This document shows, piece by piece, positions 57,010 to 64,000 of a DNA stretch of 64,000 nucleotides; position 1 is the stretch's first letter, and every line of letters starts with the position of its first letter. The translations under genes and the position numbers were made by a program. Source of the DNA: Lentzea terrae (lineage in GTDB: Bacteria; Actinomycetota; Actinomycetes; Mycobacteriales; Pseudonocardiaceae); the NCBI RefSeq assembly GCF_003265345.1, contig NZ_QFWW01000022.1, positions 14,136-78,135 on the forward strand, in the 5' to 3' direction. Under the pieces are notes generated by a model, which ran no database searches, had not been told where the DNA came from, and worked only from the letters and a program-made list of their open reading frames with translations.

Positions 57010-57935
57010 CGGTCGCCCTTCTTCCCGGCGAGCACGGACGCGACCTGGTCACGTGCCGAAGGGCTGTCGCGAATGTCCCGGGACACCTCGACGTGGACGA
57101 AGTCGGCCTTCTGCTCGTCGGAGTAGCGCGCCTGCACGTTGGTGGTCGCCTCCAGACCGGGACACCCGGTCACCCAGGGCTTGCACACCGACAGGCCCGC
57201 CGACTCCAGCCGCTGGGCCGTCTGCACCGCCAACGGGCTGCTCAGCGGCGGTCCGGCGGACACGACGACGTCGCTGTCGGGGGCGGTTTCGTTCTGGAAC
57301 CCGTGCAGCTGCACGACCGGCACCCGGTGTCGCACCAGCAGCTCGTGCAGGTCCTCGAAGACGCTGGTGGTCGTGTGCGCCATGTCGGCGACCCGGTTCT
57401 CCGCGGCGCGGCGGTGTGCCCCGGCGACCACCAGCACCGAGCCGGGGGCCTTGCGGAACAGCTCGACGCCGAGGGACTCGCTGTCCTGGTCGGCCTTGGG
57501 GTGCGGCACCTCGATGCCCAGACGGGCGCTCTCGGAGGTGTCGATCATGATGCGGCCCCAGCCGCGAGGGCTGCCGGCGTTGTCCGCGATCTCGCGGTAC
57601 GTGCGTTGCGTGGCGGTGTCGACGCGTTCGCTGATGGTGTAGCCCACCGCGGCGAGCACGTCCTTGGCCTCGTTCGGCGCGTTGTCCAGGACGCGCTGCA
57701 CGCCGGTGCTGATGGCGGTGCGCTCGGCCTGGGTCGGCCGCGTGTAGCCCGTCTCGGCGGACATGCCCTGGGAGAACTGCTGCACCTCGGACAGCAGGTC
57801 GGTCTTGGCGGCTTCTGGTTTGTCGTCCTTCCGGTTGCCGGTGCCGGTCGGGAGGAGGTACAGCACGAGCCCTACGACGACGATCGCGCCCGCGATCGCC
57901 ACGCTCGCCCGTGCGGTCGAGCGAAGTTTCTTCAC
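57006..57935 (-). CDS. Membrane-anchored protein, possible metal-dependent hydrolase
   Basis: 309 residues from GTG 57935. One N-terminal helix (ARASVAIAGAIVVVGLVLYLL) anchors an outer domain. Potential metal ligands: Glu and His in LGIEVPHPKADQDSESLG, His in VVAGAHRR, His in VVQLHGFQ and Glu in DFVHVEVSRDI. This pattern recalls N-formylglutamate amidohydrolase or zinc-carboxypeptidase-like folds, though I cannot place the family with certainty. As first gene of the PgsBC operon it could cut or release poly-gamma-glutamate, as PgdS or CapD do in Bacillus (inference). Confidence 0.6.
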   Translation of the reverse strand: MKKLRSTARASVAIAGAIVVVGLVLYLLPTGTGNRKDDKPEAAKTDLLSEVQQFSQGMSAETGYTRPTQAERTAISTGVQRVLDNAPNEAKDVLAAVGYTISERVDTATQRTYREIADNAGSPRGWGRIMIDTSESARLGIEVPHPKADQDSESLGVELFRKAPGSVLVVAGAHRRAAENRVADMAHTTTSVFEDLHELLVRHRVPVVQLHGFQNETAPDSDVVVSAGPPLSSPLAVQTAQRLESAGLSVCKPWVTGCPGLEATTNVQARYSDEQKADFVHVEVSRDIRDSPSARDQVASVLAGKKGDR

Positions 57936-58051
57936 AAACCGAACGTGACACGGCCTCGGGGACCGGTGCCGTGGGATGTAACTATCGTCCAGCCGGTACC
58001 GGCCACCCGGATGGCACGCCACTGGTCATCCGGACGACGGTGGCCGGCCTG

Positions 58052-58702
58052 TCAGTAGTTGTCCTCCGCGTCGTGGGCGACCATCGCCAGTTGCACGCGG
58101 TTGCCGCAGTCGAGCTTCACGAGCATCCGGCTGACGTGTGCCTTCACCGAGCCTTCACTCATCTCGCAGGAGCGCGCGATCTCGGCGTTCGACAGGCCCC
58201 GTGCCAGCAACCGCAGGACCGTGCGTTCGAGGTCGGTCAACTCCGCCAGCCGGGCTCGGGCGCGGTTCGCCCGCCGCGGGTCCCGGTCGCGGAACGTGGT
58301 GAGCAGGGACCGGGTCACCTGGGGCGCGAGCACCGCGTCGCCGGCCGCGATCGCCCGCACCGCGTCGATGAGCGCACGCGGTTCCATGTCCTTGAGCAGG
58401 AACCCGACAGCCCCCGAATGCAGTGCGCCCTGCACGTACCGGTCGTAGGTGAACGTGGTCAGCATCGCGACCGCGGTGCCGGGCACGTGCTTGCACACCA
58501 TCTCGGCGGCGGCCAGCCCGTCACCGTCGGGCATGTGGATGTCCATCAGCAGCACGTCGGGCCGGTGCTGGTGCACCAGTCGCAGCGCCTCGGACCCGCT
58601 GGCGGCCTCCGCCACGACCGCGATGTCCCGCGCCGTCTCCAGCACGCCCCGGATGCCCGCCCTGACCAGATGCTCGTCGTCGGCGACGACAACGGAGATC
58701 AT
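58052..58702 (-). CDS. NarL/LuxR-family response regulator
   Basis: 216 residues. The receiver domain has the acidic pair DDE at residues 8-10, phospho-acceptor Asp in LLMDIHMPDGDG (about residue 54) and Lys in FLLKDMEP (about 104). The C-terminal LuxR HTH is LTDLERTVLRLLARGLSNAEIARSCEMSEGSVKAHVSRML, here seen in segments. It overlaps its cognate kinase gene by 4 bp. The PgsBC operon begins 116 bp downstream on the same strand and is a candidate target. Confidence 0.93.
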   Translation of the reverse strand: MISVVVADDEHLVRAGIRGVLETARDIAVVAEAASGSEALRLVHQHRPDVLLMDIHMPDGDGLAAAEMVCKHVPGTAVAMLTTFTYDRYVQGALHSGAVGFLLKDMEPRALIDAVRAIAAGDAVLAPQVTRSLLTTFRDRDPRRANRARARLAELTDLERTVLRLLARGLSNAEIARSCEMSEGSVKAHVSRMLVKLDCGNRVQLAMVAHDAEDNY

Positions 58703-59736
58703 CGGACGCCCCCGCCTGCCCGGAAGACCGCGGTCACCACAAAACCTCCGGCCGCCTCTGGTCCCCAGTTCAACTCGCCGCCGACCCTCTCGACCTCCGC
58801 GGCGAGCGTGGTCAGGCCCCTGCCGGTGCCGGTGCCGCAGGTCTGGGGCGGTCGTGCCGGTGGACTGTTGCGCACCGTCAGCCGCGGCCTGCCCTGCACG
58901 ATCTCGAACTCGATGGCGACGTCGACCGGTCCGGCGTGCTTGTGCACGTTGGTCAACGCTTCCTGCACCACGCGCCGGACCACGTCGGACAGCTCCGGCG
59001 GGACATCGGACAACGCGGACTCGACCCGCACGCCCGCGCGGCGCGAGCTCTCGACGAGGTCGGCCACCGTCACCGGTTCCGCGTCCAGCACGCCGATGAT
59101 CTGACGCAGGTCCCGCATGGCGGCGCGGCTGGTCCCGCCGAGCAGCTGTGCCGTCTCGGTGTCGGAGGTGCCGGTGAGTTCCAGCTTCCCCGCGTGCAAC
59201 GCGATGAGACTCAGTTTGTGGCCGAGCACGTCGTGCATCTCACGGGCGATCCTGGACCGCTCCCGCGCGACGGCCTGGTCCCGCTGCATCTCCACCATCT
59301 GCCGGGAACGACGGACGTAGAGGCCGATCGCGAGCGGGAGCAGGAGCTGCAGCACCATTTCCGACGCGACGAAGATGGTGTTGAGCTCCTCCTCGTCGGC
59401 CCACATCGGGATCGCGAAGCCCGCTGCGGCCGCGACGACCGCGAGCGAGCCGGACACGACGCGAGCGTGGGTGCCGACCGTGTACAGGGCGCAGAACAGC
59501 GCCGCGAAGACCTGGCCGGGGGCGAGGAGGTCGATCGAGGCGACCAGCACCGCCGCGGCCGCGGGGAACTTCCTGCGCATCGAGAGCAGACCGGCGGCAC
59601 CGATCGTCCATCCCGCATCGCCGAGCCCGTCCGCCGAGATGAGATCGATGCCACCGCACACCACGATGGCCGCGACGTCGGTCAGCAGTTCCCGTCTTCG
59701 GCCGCCGAGACTCGGCCGGCACACCTCGAAACGCAC
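58699..59736 (-). CDS. NarL-type sensor histidine kinase
   Basis: 345 residues from a GTG. Residues 15-160 hold five or six membrane helices with no large sensor domain. The HisKA_3 dimerisation box is ERSRIAREMHDVLGHKLSLIALHAGKLEL, with the phosphorylated His about residue 174. The ATPase has N-box ALTNVHKHA and G-box GTGRGL. It pairs with the overlapping response regulator. Membrane-embedded sensing of envelope stress is typical of this class. Confidence 0.93.
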   Translation of the reverse strand: MRFEVCRPSLGGRRRELLTDVAAIVVCGGIDLISADGLGDAGWTIGAAGLLSMRRKFPAAAAVLVASIDLLAPGQVFAALFCALYTVGTHARVVSGSLAVVAAAAGFAIPMWADEEELNTIFVASEMVLQLLLPLAIGLYVRRSRQMVEMQRDQAVARERSRIAREMHDVLGHKLSLIALHAGKLELTGTSDTETAQLLGGTSRAAMRDLRQIIGVLDAEPVTVADLVESSRRAGVRVESALSDVPPELSDVVRRVVQEALTNVHKHAGPVDVAIEFEIVQGRPRLTVRNSPPARPPQTCGTGTGRGLTTLAAEVERVGGELNWGPEAAGGFVVTAVFRAGGGVR

Positions 59737-59740
59737 ACGT

Positions 59741-61033
59741 TCAGTTTCCCGGAGTCACCAGAGCGTCGAGCTTGCGGGTCAGCACGGCACGTTCACGCTC
59801 GTTGCCGCACAGCCGGACGGCGGTCTCGAACTCCGTCCGGGCCTCGTCGACGCGGCCCAGCCGGCGCAGCAGCTCGCCGCGCACTCCGGGTAGTTGGTGC
59901 GAGCCCTTGAACGCCTCGTTCGACGCCAGCGCGTCGACGATCGGCAGCGCCGCGGCGGGCCCTTGGGCCATGGACACGGCGACCGCGCGGTTGAGCTCCA
60001 CGACCGGCGACGGGGCGAGCCGGCCGAGGGCTTCGTAGAGCACGACGATGCGGTTCCAGTCGGTCTCCTCGACCGACGGGGCCAGCGCGTGGCACTCGGC
60101 GATCGCGGCCTGCAGCCCGTAGTAGCCGTAGCCGCGGCCGATGTCGGCGGCTTTCGCCAGCGCCGCACGGCCGCGGGCGATCGCGGACCGGTCCCAGCGG
60201 CGGCGGTCCTGGTCCTCCAGCAGCACGGTCTCGCCGTCGGGTCCGCGCCGGGCCGGGAAGCGGGCGGCGGTCAGTTCCAGCAGCGCGAGCAGGCTGTGGG
60301 CCTCGTGCTCGTCGGGCATGAGCCGCGACAGGATGCGGGCCAGCCGCTGCGCCTCACCGGCGAGGTCCAGCCGCATCACCTCGTCGCCGGAGCTCGCGGA
60401 CGAGCCCTCGGTGAAGATCAGGTAGACGACGCTGAGCACCTGCGCCAGGCGTGCGGGGCGTTCCTTGACCGGCGGCACCTCGAACGGCACGCCGGCCGCG
60501 CCGAGGGTCTTCTTCGCGCGGGTGATGCGGGCCTGCACGGTCGCGGTCGGCACCAGGAACGCGCGTGCGATCTCGTCGCTGGTCAGACCGCCGATCACGC
60601 GCAACGTCAGCGCCACCCCCGCCTCGCGCGACAGCACCGGGTGGCACGAGGTGAAGATCAGCGCGAGGGTGTCGTCGTCGATCTGGTCCGGGTCCCACAG
60701 CACGTCGTCAGGTGCGGGACCGGGTTCGGTGGCGCCCGTGAGAGCGCCGCCCTCCGGCAGGTTGTGGGCGAGGGCGGCGTACTTCTCGTCGCGGTTGCTG
60801 CGGCGGCGGAACGCGTCGATCGCGCGGCGCCGCCCGACCGTGAGCAACCACCCGGCCGGGTTGTCCGGCACGCCTTCGCGCGGCCACGTCACGAGCGCCT
60901 CGGCCAGGGCTTCCTGGGCGAGGTCCTCGGCCAGCGCGAAGTCACCGGTGTAGCGGGTGAGCGCACCGACGATCCGCGCGGAGTCGATGCGCCACACCGC
61001 GGCTACGGCTTTGCGGCCAGTGGGGTCGCTCAT
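59741..61033 (-). CDS. ECF42-type RNA polymerase sigma factor with C-terminal extension
   Basis: 430 residues. Sigma region 2 is ARIVGALTRYTGDFALAEDLAQEALAEALVTWP followed by NPAGWLLTVGRRRAIDAFRRR; sigma region 4 is LRVIGGLTSDEIARAFLVPTATVQARITRAKK. The 230-residue C-terminal DUF6596/TPR-like extension is typical of the ECF42 group. These sigma factors lack an anti-sigma factor and are linked to DGPF-domain proteins; such a gene lies 13 bp beyond the stop of its neighbour at 61047. Confidence 0.93.
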   Translation of the reverse strand: MSDPTGRKAVAAVWRIDSARIVGALTRYTGDFALAEDLAQEALAEALVTWPREGVPDNPAGWLLTVGRRRAIDAFRRRSNRDEKYAALAHNLPEGGALTGATEPGPAPDDVLWDPDQIDDDTLALIFTSCHPVLSREAGVALTLRVIGGLTSDEIARAFLVPTATVQARITRAKKTLGAAGVPFEVPPVKERPARLAQVLSVVYLIFTEGSSASSGDEVMRLDLAGEAQRLARILSRLMPDEHEAHSLLALLELTAARFPARRGPDGETVLLEDQDRRRWDRSAIARGRAALAKAADIGRGYGYYGLQAAIAECHALAPSVEETDWNRIVVLYEALGRLAPSPVVELNRAVAVSMAQGPAAALPIVDALASNEAFKGSHQLPGVRGELLRRLGRVDEARTEFETAVRLCGNERERAVLTRKLDALVTPGN

Positions 61034-61046
61034 GGCACCTATCAGA

Positions 61047-61469
61047 TCAGAGCTGGCCGGTGGACTCGCGCCAGGCCCGCTCCTTCTTGATCCACTCGTT
61101 GTCCTGCGGGAACTCGTCGATCGTGGGGACGCGGCGGATCTCGGTCTTGAACCCGGCCGCGGTCATCGGGGTGCGCTTGGCCCACTCGACCGCGTCCTCG
61201 ATGGTGGGGACGTTGATCAGGTAGAAGCCGTTGAACAGCTCCTTGGTCTCCCCGTACGGGCCGTCCGTGACGACCGGCGGCTCGCTGGAGAAGTCGACGA
61301 CCACGCCTTCCTCGGCGGGGGCCAGGCCCTCGGCGGCGATCAGGACGCCGGCCTCGATGAGCTCCTCGTTGAACTTGCCGACGGTCTCGAGCATCTGGTC
61401 GAAGTCGATCTCGCCGAGGTTGCCCCAGGCCTCGTCGGAGGTCACGCGCCAGATCAGCATGAACTTCAT
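61047..61469 (-). CDS. DGPF/YCII-domain protein, partner of the ECF42 sigma factor
   Basis: 140 residues from ATG 61469, after a GGGAGAG ribosome site. YCII-related fold: MKFMLIWRVTSDE at the N-terminus and the signature VTDGPYGETKELFNGFYLINVPTIEDAVEWA containing DGPY, the variant of DGPF. ECF42 operons nearly always contain one or more of these; the proposed role is ligand or peroxide handling upstream of the sigma factor. It is transcribed first, with the sigma gene following after 13 bp. Confidence 0.9.
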   Translation of the reverse strand: MKFMLIWRVTSDEAWGNLGEIDFDQMLETVGKFNEELIEAGVLIAAEGLAPAEEGVVVDFSSEPPVVTDGPYGETKELFNGFYLINVPTIEDAVEWAKRTPMTAAGFKTEIRRVPTIDEFPQDNEWIKKERAWRESTGQL

Positions 61470-61599
61470 GGTGGTCTCTCCCAGTGGTCTTGCGGGTCCG
61501 TTGTGGACCCTTTCACGCTCAGGTCGAACAGGCGGGTCGTTCGATCGACACGCGACCCGGAATTTTTCGAACTTTCTGTTTCCGCTGGTCACACAGCAC

Positions 61600-61632
61600 A
61601 GCGGCCCGCCCCGATGATCGGGACGGGCCGCT
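61600..61632. terminator. Terminator between the SPFH operon and the DGPF gene
   Basis: A 15-bp stem with one mismatch (61600-61614 with 61618-61632) and a 3-base loop, 14 bp beyond the stop of the SPFH gene on the minus strand. Confidence 0.85.
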
Positions 61633-61646
61633 CCGCGTCGTGGTGC

Positions 61647-62852
61647 TCAGACCTGTTCGTCGGGCTGGTGCAGTGAGCGCGGCTGCTCGGTCTCCAGCTC
61701 CGGCAGCGTCGAGGTGGCGCTGACCGAGCGCTGCGGGGTGCTCAGCGGGCCGGGCACCTCCTTGCGCGCCACGGCTTCCGCGGCGGCGACGGCCTCGGCG
61801 ACCTTGGGGTCCGGGGCGGTGTCGAACCAGTCGGCGACCGACTCGTCGTCGTCCTCGGGCTTGGGCCGTTCGGTGTCGTCGGCCGGCGGTTCGTAGCGGA
61901 AGACGCCGTCGTCGCCGGGCGCGCCGAGCATGCGGGCGAACCCTTCGAGGGCCTTGCCGTAGTCGGACGGGATCATCCACACCTTGTTCGCGTCGCCTTG
62001 CGCCATCTGCGGCAGCGTCTGCAGGTACTGGTAGGCCAGCACCTCCGGGGTGGGCTTGCCGTCCTTGATCGCGCCGAACACCTTCTCGATGGCCTTGGCC
62101 TGCCCCTGGGCCTGCAGGTAGCGGGCGGCGCGTTCACCCTGGGCGCGCAGGATCTGCGACTGGCGCTCGGCCTCGGCGGCGAGGATCGCGGCCTGCTTGG
62201 CGCCCTCGGCGGCGAGGATCTGCGACTGCTTCTGGCCTTCCGCCGTCTTGATGGACGACTCCCGCTGGCCCTCAGCCGTGAGGATCATGGCGCGCTTCTC
62301 CCGGTCGGCGCGCATCTGCTTCTCCATCGAGTCCTGAATGGACGGTGGAGGGTCGATGGACTTCAGCTCGACGCGGGCCACCCGCAGGCCCCACCGGCCG
62401 GTCGCCTCGTCCAGCACGCCGCGCAGCTGGCCGTTGATGTAGTCGCGGGAGGTGAGGGTCTCCTCCAGGCTCATGCCACCGACGAGGTTGCGCAGCGTCG
62501 TGATCGTCATCTGCTCGACACCGATGATGTAGTTGGAGATCTCGTACACCGCACTGCGCGGGTCGGTGACCTGGAAGTACACGACCGTGTCGATGGACAC
62601 CGTGAGGTTGTCCTGGGTGATCACCGGCTGCGGCGGGAACGACACGACCTGCTCACGCAGGTCGATGCGGGCCCGCACCTTGTCGATGAACGGCACGATG
62701 ATGTTCAGGCCGGGCGCCGCGATGGTGCGGAAGCGGCCGAGACGTTCGATGACGGCGGCCTGCGCCTGCGGGATGACCAGCACCGACTTGACGGCGATGG
62801 TCAGCACGAAGATCGCAATGACGGCCACGACCACAAGGGTGATCGGGTCCAA
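61647..62852 (-). CDS. SPFH/Band-7 (stomatin-like, paraslipin-type) membrane protein
   Basis: 401 residues. An N-terminal anchor (ITLVVVAVIAIFVLTIAVKSVLVI) is followed by the SPFH domain (AAVIERLGRFRTIAAPGLNIIVPFIDKVRARIDLREQVV, broken here by region; VYFQVTDPRSAVYEISNY). A charged Ala/Glu-rich coiled coil is near residues 190-250 (AEGQ/AEGA repeats, QSQILAAEG), and an acidic tail of 90 residues follows. Stomatin-type proteins form membrane scaffolds of large rings. It is co-transcribed with the NfeD gene upstream, the standard pairing. Confidence 0.94.
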   Translation of the reverse strand: MDPITLVVVAVIAIFVLTIAVKSVLVIPQAQAAVIERLGRFRTIAAPGLNIIVPFIDKVRARIDLREQVVSFPPQPVITQDNLTVSIDTVVYFQVTDPRSAVYEISNYIIGVEQMTITTLRNLVGGMSLEETLTSRDYINGQLRGVLDEATGRWGLRVARVELKSIDPPPSIQDSMEKQMRADREKRAMILTAEGQRESSIKTAEGQKQSQILAAEGAKQAAILAAEAERQSQILRAQGERAARYLQAQGQAKAIEKVFGAIKDGKPTPEVLAYQYLQTLPQMAQGDANKVWMIPSDYGKALEGFARMLGAPGDDGVFRYEPPADDTERPKPEDDDESVADWFDTAPDPKVAEAVAAAEAVARKEVPGPLSTPQRSVSATSTLPELETEQPRSLHQPDEQV

Positions 62853-62893
62853 CGCGGCTCACATCCTTCTGAGGTCACACTCTTCGGGCGCGG

Positions 62894-63331
62894 TCACACC
62901 GCGGCGATGACCACGGCGGTCGCGCCCGAGATCTCGACAACGGTGACGGCTTCGCCTGGCTCGACCACGGACCCGTCGAGGGTGCGCGCGCTCCAGGTGT
63001 CGCCGCCGATCTTCACCTGCCCGCCGTGCTCGTCGACCCGCGACACCGCGACGGCCCTGCTCCCGAGCAGCGCCTCGTGGTGCATCTTGATGCCGGAGCC
63101 GAGCTGCAGCCGCTTCTTGAGCAGCGGCCGCGCCCCGACGATCAACCCGAACGACGTCGCCGCGAACACGAGCACGCTCACCAGGTCACCGGCGCCCAGC
63201 GCGGTCACGCCCGCCGCGGCCAGCGCGGCGGCGCCGAGCATGACCAGCACGAAGTCACCGGAGAGAACCTCGGCGATGACGAGGAGTATCCCGACGATCA
63301 GCCAGATCAGCGCGGCCATGCGCCCATACAT
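62894..63331 (-). CDS. nfeD: NfeD-family membrane protein
   Basis: 145 residues (ATG 63331, or 63319). Three N-terminal helices (LIWLIVGILLVIAEVLSGDFVLVMLGAAALAAAGV and SVLVFAATSFGLIVGA) are followed by an OB-fold domain (EALLGSRAVAVSRVDEHGGQVKIGGDTWSARTLDG). It is the short NfeD1b type, without the serine-protease part. It lies 41 bp upstream of the SPFH gene and works with it in membrane microdomains. Confidence 0.92.
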   Translation of the reverse strand: MYGRMAALIWLIVGILLVIAEVLSGDFVLVMLGAAALAAAGVTALGAGDLVSVLVFAATSFGLIVGARPLLKKRLQLGSGIKMHHEALLGSRAVAVSRVDEHGGQVKIGGDTWSARTLDGSVVEPGEAVTVVEISGATAVVIAAV

Positions 63332-63379
63332 ACACCAACGGGCAGCGTGCGGCTCCGAGATTCACCGTGCTGGGCCCTC

Positions 63380-63403
63380 GACCGTAACGAAATCGATCAA
63401 CCG
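63380..63403 (-). pseudogene. Out-of-frame echo of the DUF3097 C-terminal motif
   Basis: On the minus strand these 24 bases encode RLIDFVTV, identical to the end of the DUF3097 protein (63435-63458), with 18 of 24 bases shared and all differences silent. They lie beyond its stop and in another frame. It may be a decayed tail from an old duplication. Confidence 0.4.
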
Positions 63404-63432
63404 GCGGGCTTGCTGGGCCGTTCTCGGCCGGA

Positions 63433-63999
63433 TCAGTCCTGCGGCACGGTGACGAAGTCGATGAGCCGCTCGACCGCGCCCAGCAGATCCGACTCGATGT
63501 CGCGGTAGCTGCCGACTGCGCCCAGGACCCGCTGCCAGCCTTCCCAGGTCTCGCCCCAGCCGAGCTGGGCGCAGACGCCTTCCTTCCACGGGACTCCGCG
63601 CGGGATGACCGGCCAGGCCTCGATCTTGACCGCTTGGGGTTTCACGGCCTGCCAGATGTCGACGTACGGGTGCCCGGTCACGAGGACGTTGTCGTCGTGG
63701 ATCTGCTCGACGATGCGCTGTTCCTTGGAGCCCGCGACGAGGTGGTCGACCAGCACGCCGAGCCGGCGGTGCGGGGCGGTGCCGAACTCGGCGATGCGGG
63801 TTTCGAGTTCGTCGACGCCGTCGAGCGGTTCCACGACGATGCCCTCGACGCGCAGGTCGTGACCCCAGACGCGTTCGACGAGCTCGGCGTCGTGCTTGCC
63901 CTCGACCCAGATCCGGCTGGCCTTGGCGGTTTTGGCGCGCAGGCCCTCGACCCGCACCGAACCGGAGGCACTGATGCGGGGCTTCTGCGGCTGTGGCGC
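63433..63999 (-). CDS. DUF3097-family protein (partial, N-terminus beyond the window)
   Basis: The last 188 residues of a gene that begins past the right edge. The actinobacterial DUF3097 signature is SRIWVEGKHDAELVERVWGHDLRVEGIVVEPLDGVDEL (TOPRIM-like Glu and Asp residues), LGVLVDHLVAGSKEQRI, LVTGHPYVDIWQAVKP, and the tail ERLIDFVTVPQD. The family is conserved in actinomycetes, with a suspected nucleic-acid-related role from the TOPRIM-like core. There is no clear terminator, but an echo of its tail follows. Confidence 0.9.
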   Translation of the reverse strand, partial: APQPQKPRISASGSVRVEGLRAKTAKASRIWVEGKHDAELVERVWGHDLRVEGIVVEPLDGVDELETRIAEFGTAPHRRLGVLVDHLVAGSKEQRIVEQIHDDNVLVTGHPYVDIWQAVKPQAVKIEAWPVIPRGVPWKEGVCAQLGWGETWEGWQRVLGAVGSYRDIESDLLGAVERLIDFVTVPQD

Positions 64000-64000
64000 G

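Noticed and set aside
63362..63589. 75-codon minus-strand frame beyond DUF3097
   Set aside because: Most of it is an out-of-frame reading of DUF3097; only the RLIDFVTV echo is of interest.
1..64000. tRNA, rRNA, CRISPR arrays, insertion sequences
   Set aside because: I looked for cloverleaf ends, regular spaced repeats and transposase motifs and saw none; the only recombinase is the tyrosine type at 30905.

Overview
This 64 kb window is very GC-rich, uses many GTG starts and packs genes tightly. It carries a Ku/split-LigD locus, F420-type LLM oxidoreductases, an AfsR-type regulator, WYL regulators and DUF3097. Together these point to a filamentous actinomycete, most likely Pseudonocardiales (Lentzea/Saccharothrix/Actinosynnema-like). 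That placement is inferred from gene content, not from a marker gene.

Layout. 0-9 kb: a secreted CdtB-like nuclease fused to a ricin-like domain, pentapeptide-repeat and small secreted proteins, an alpha/beta hydrolase, a TetR/FAD-monooxygenase pair with two operators, a secreted M14 carboxypeptidase with P-domain, a methyltransferase and a DinB protein. 9-12.5 kb: an epoxide-hydrolase-like enzyme divergent from a WYL regulator, then two PNPOx-like proteins. 12.4-19.7 kb: an M20 peptidase and M55 D-aminopeptidase divergent from a complete Dpp/Opp-type peptide ABC transporter, which reads as a peptide or muropeptide scavenging unit. 19.7-25.5 kb: a HEAT-like protein, an AfsR-like SARP and a secreted vWA protein. 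25.5-31.9 kb: cupin, AraC-type regulator, the NHEJ operon (Ku, LigD PE-ligase, LigD polymerase, GrpB) and a tyrosine recombinase.

The centre (31.9-32.2 kb) is a gene-free stretch holding a sequence that fits the actinobacterial dif consensus at every position, a second Xer-core-like palindrome and a long imperfect hairpin, next to the tyrosine recombinase gene. The window therefore probably spans the chromosomal terminus. Beyond it: GNAT, DinB, tandem LLM enzymes, SDR/TetR, a CadD-like transporter, a large NACHT NTPase (possible defence gene), a second WYL/epoxide-hydrolase module paralogous to the one at 9-11 kb, a 2OG-Fe(II) oxygenase, a PadR/SDR switch with a near-perfect operator, a sucrase/ferredoxin-like protein behind a possible iron box, and assorted small regulators.

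50-64 kb: NlpC/P60-like protein, amidase, and a five-gene translationally coupled operon with PgsB and PgsC (poly-gamma-glutamate synthesis) but no PgsA/CapA. In place of PgsA the operon carries two membrane proteins with sensor-like exodomains and HAMP-like tails but no output domain, plus a metal-hydrolase-like membrane protein. A NarL-type two-component system lies directly upstream. The window closes with an ECF42-type sigma factor and its DGPF partner, an SPFH/NfeD pair and a partial DUF3097 gene.

Best candidates for something undescribed: the PgsBC operon with output-less sensor-like proteins, the dif/recombinase/hairpin region, the CdtB-lectin fusion and the NACHT NTPase.
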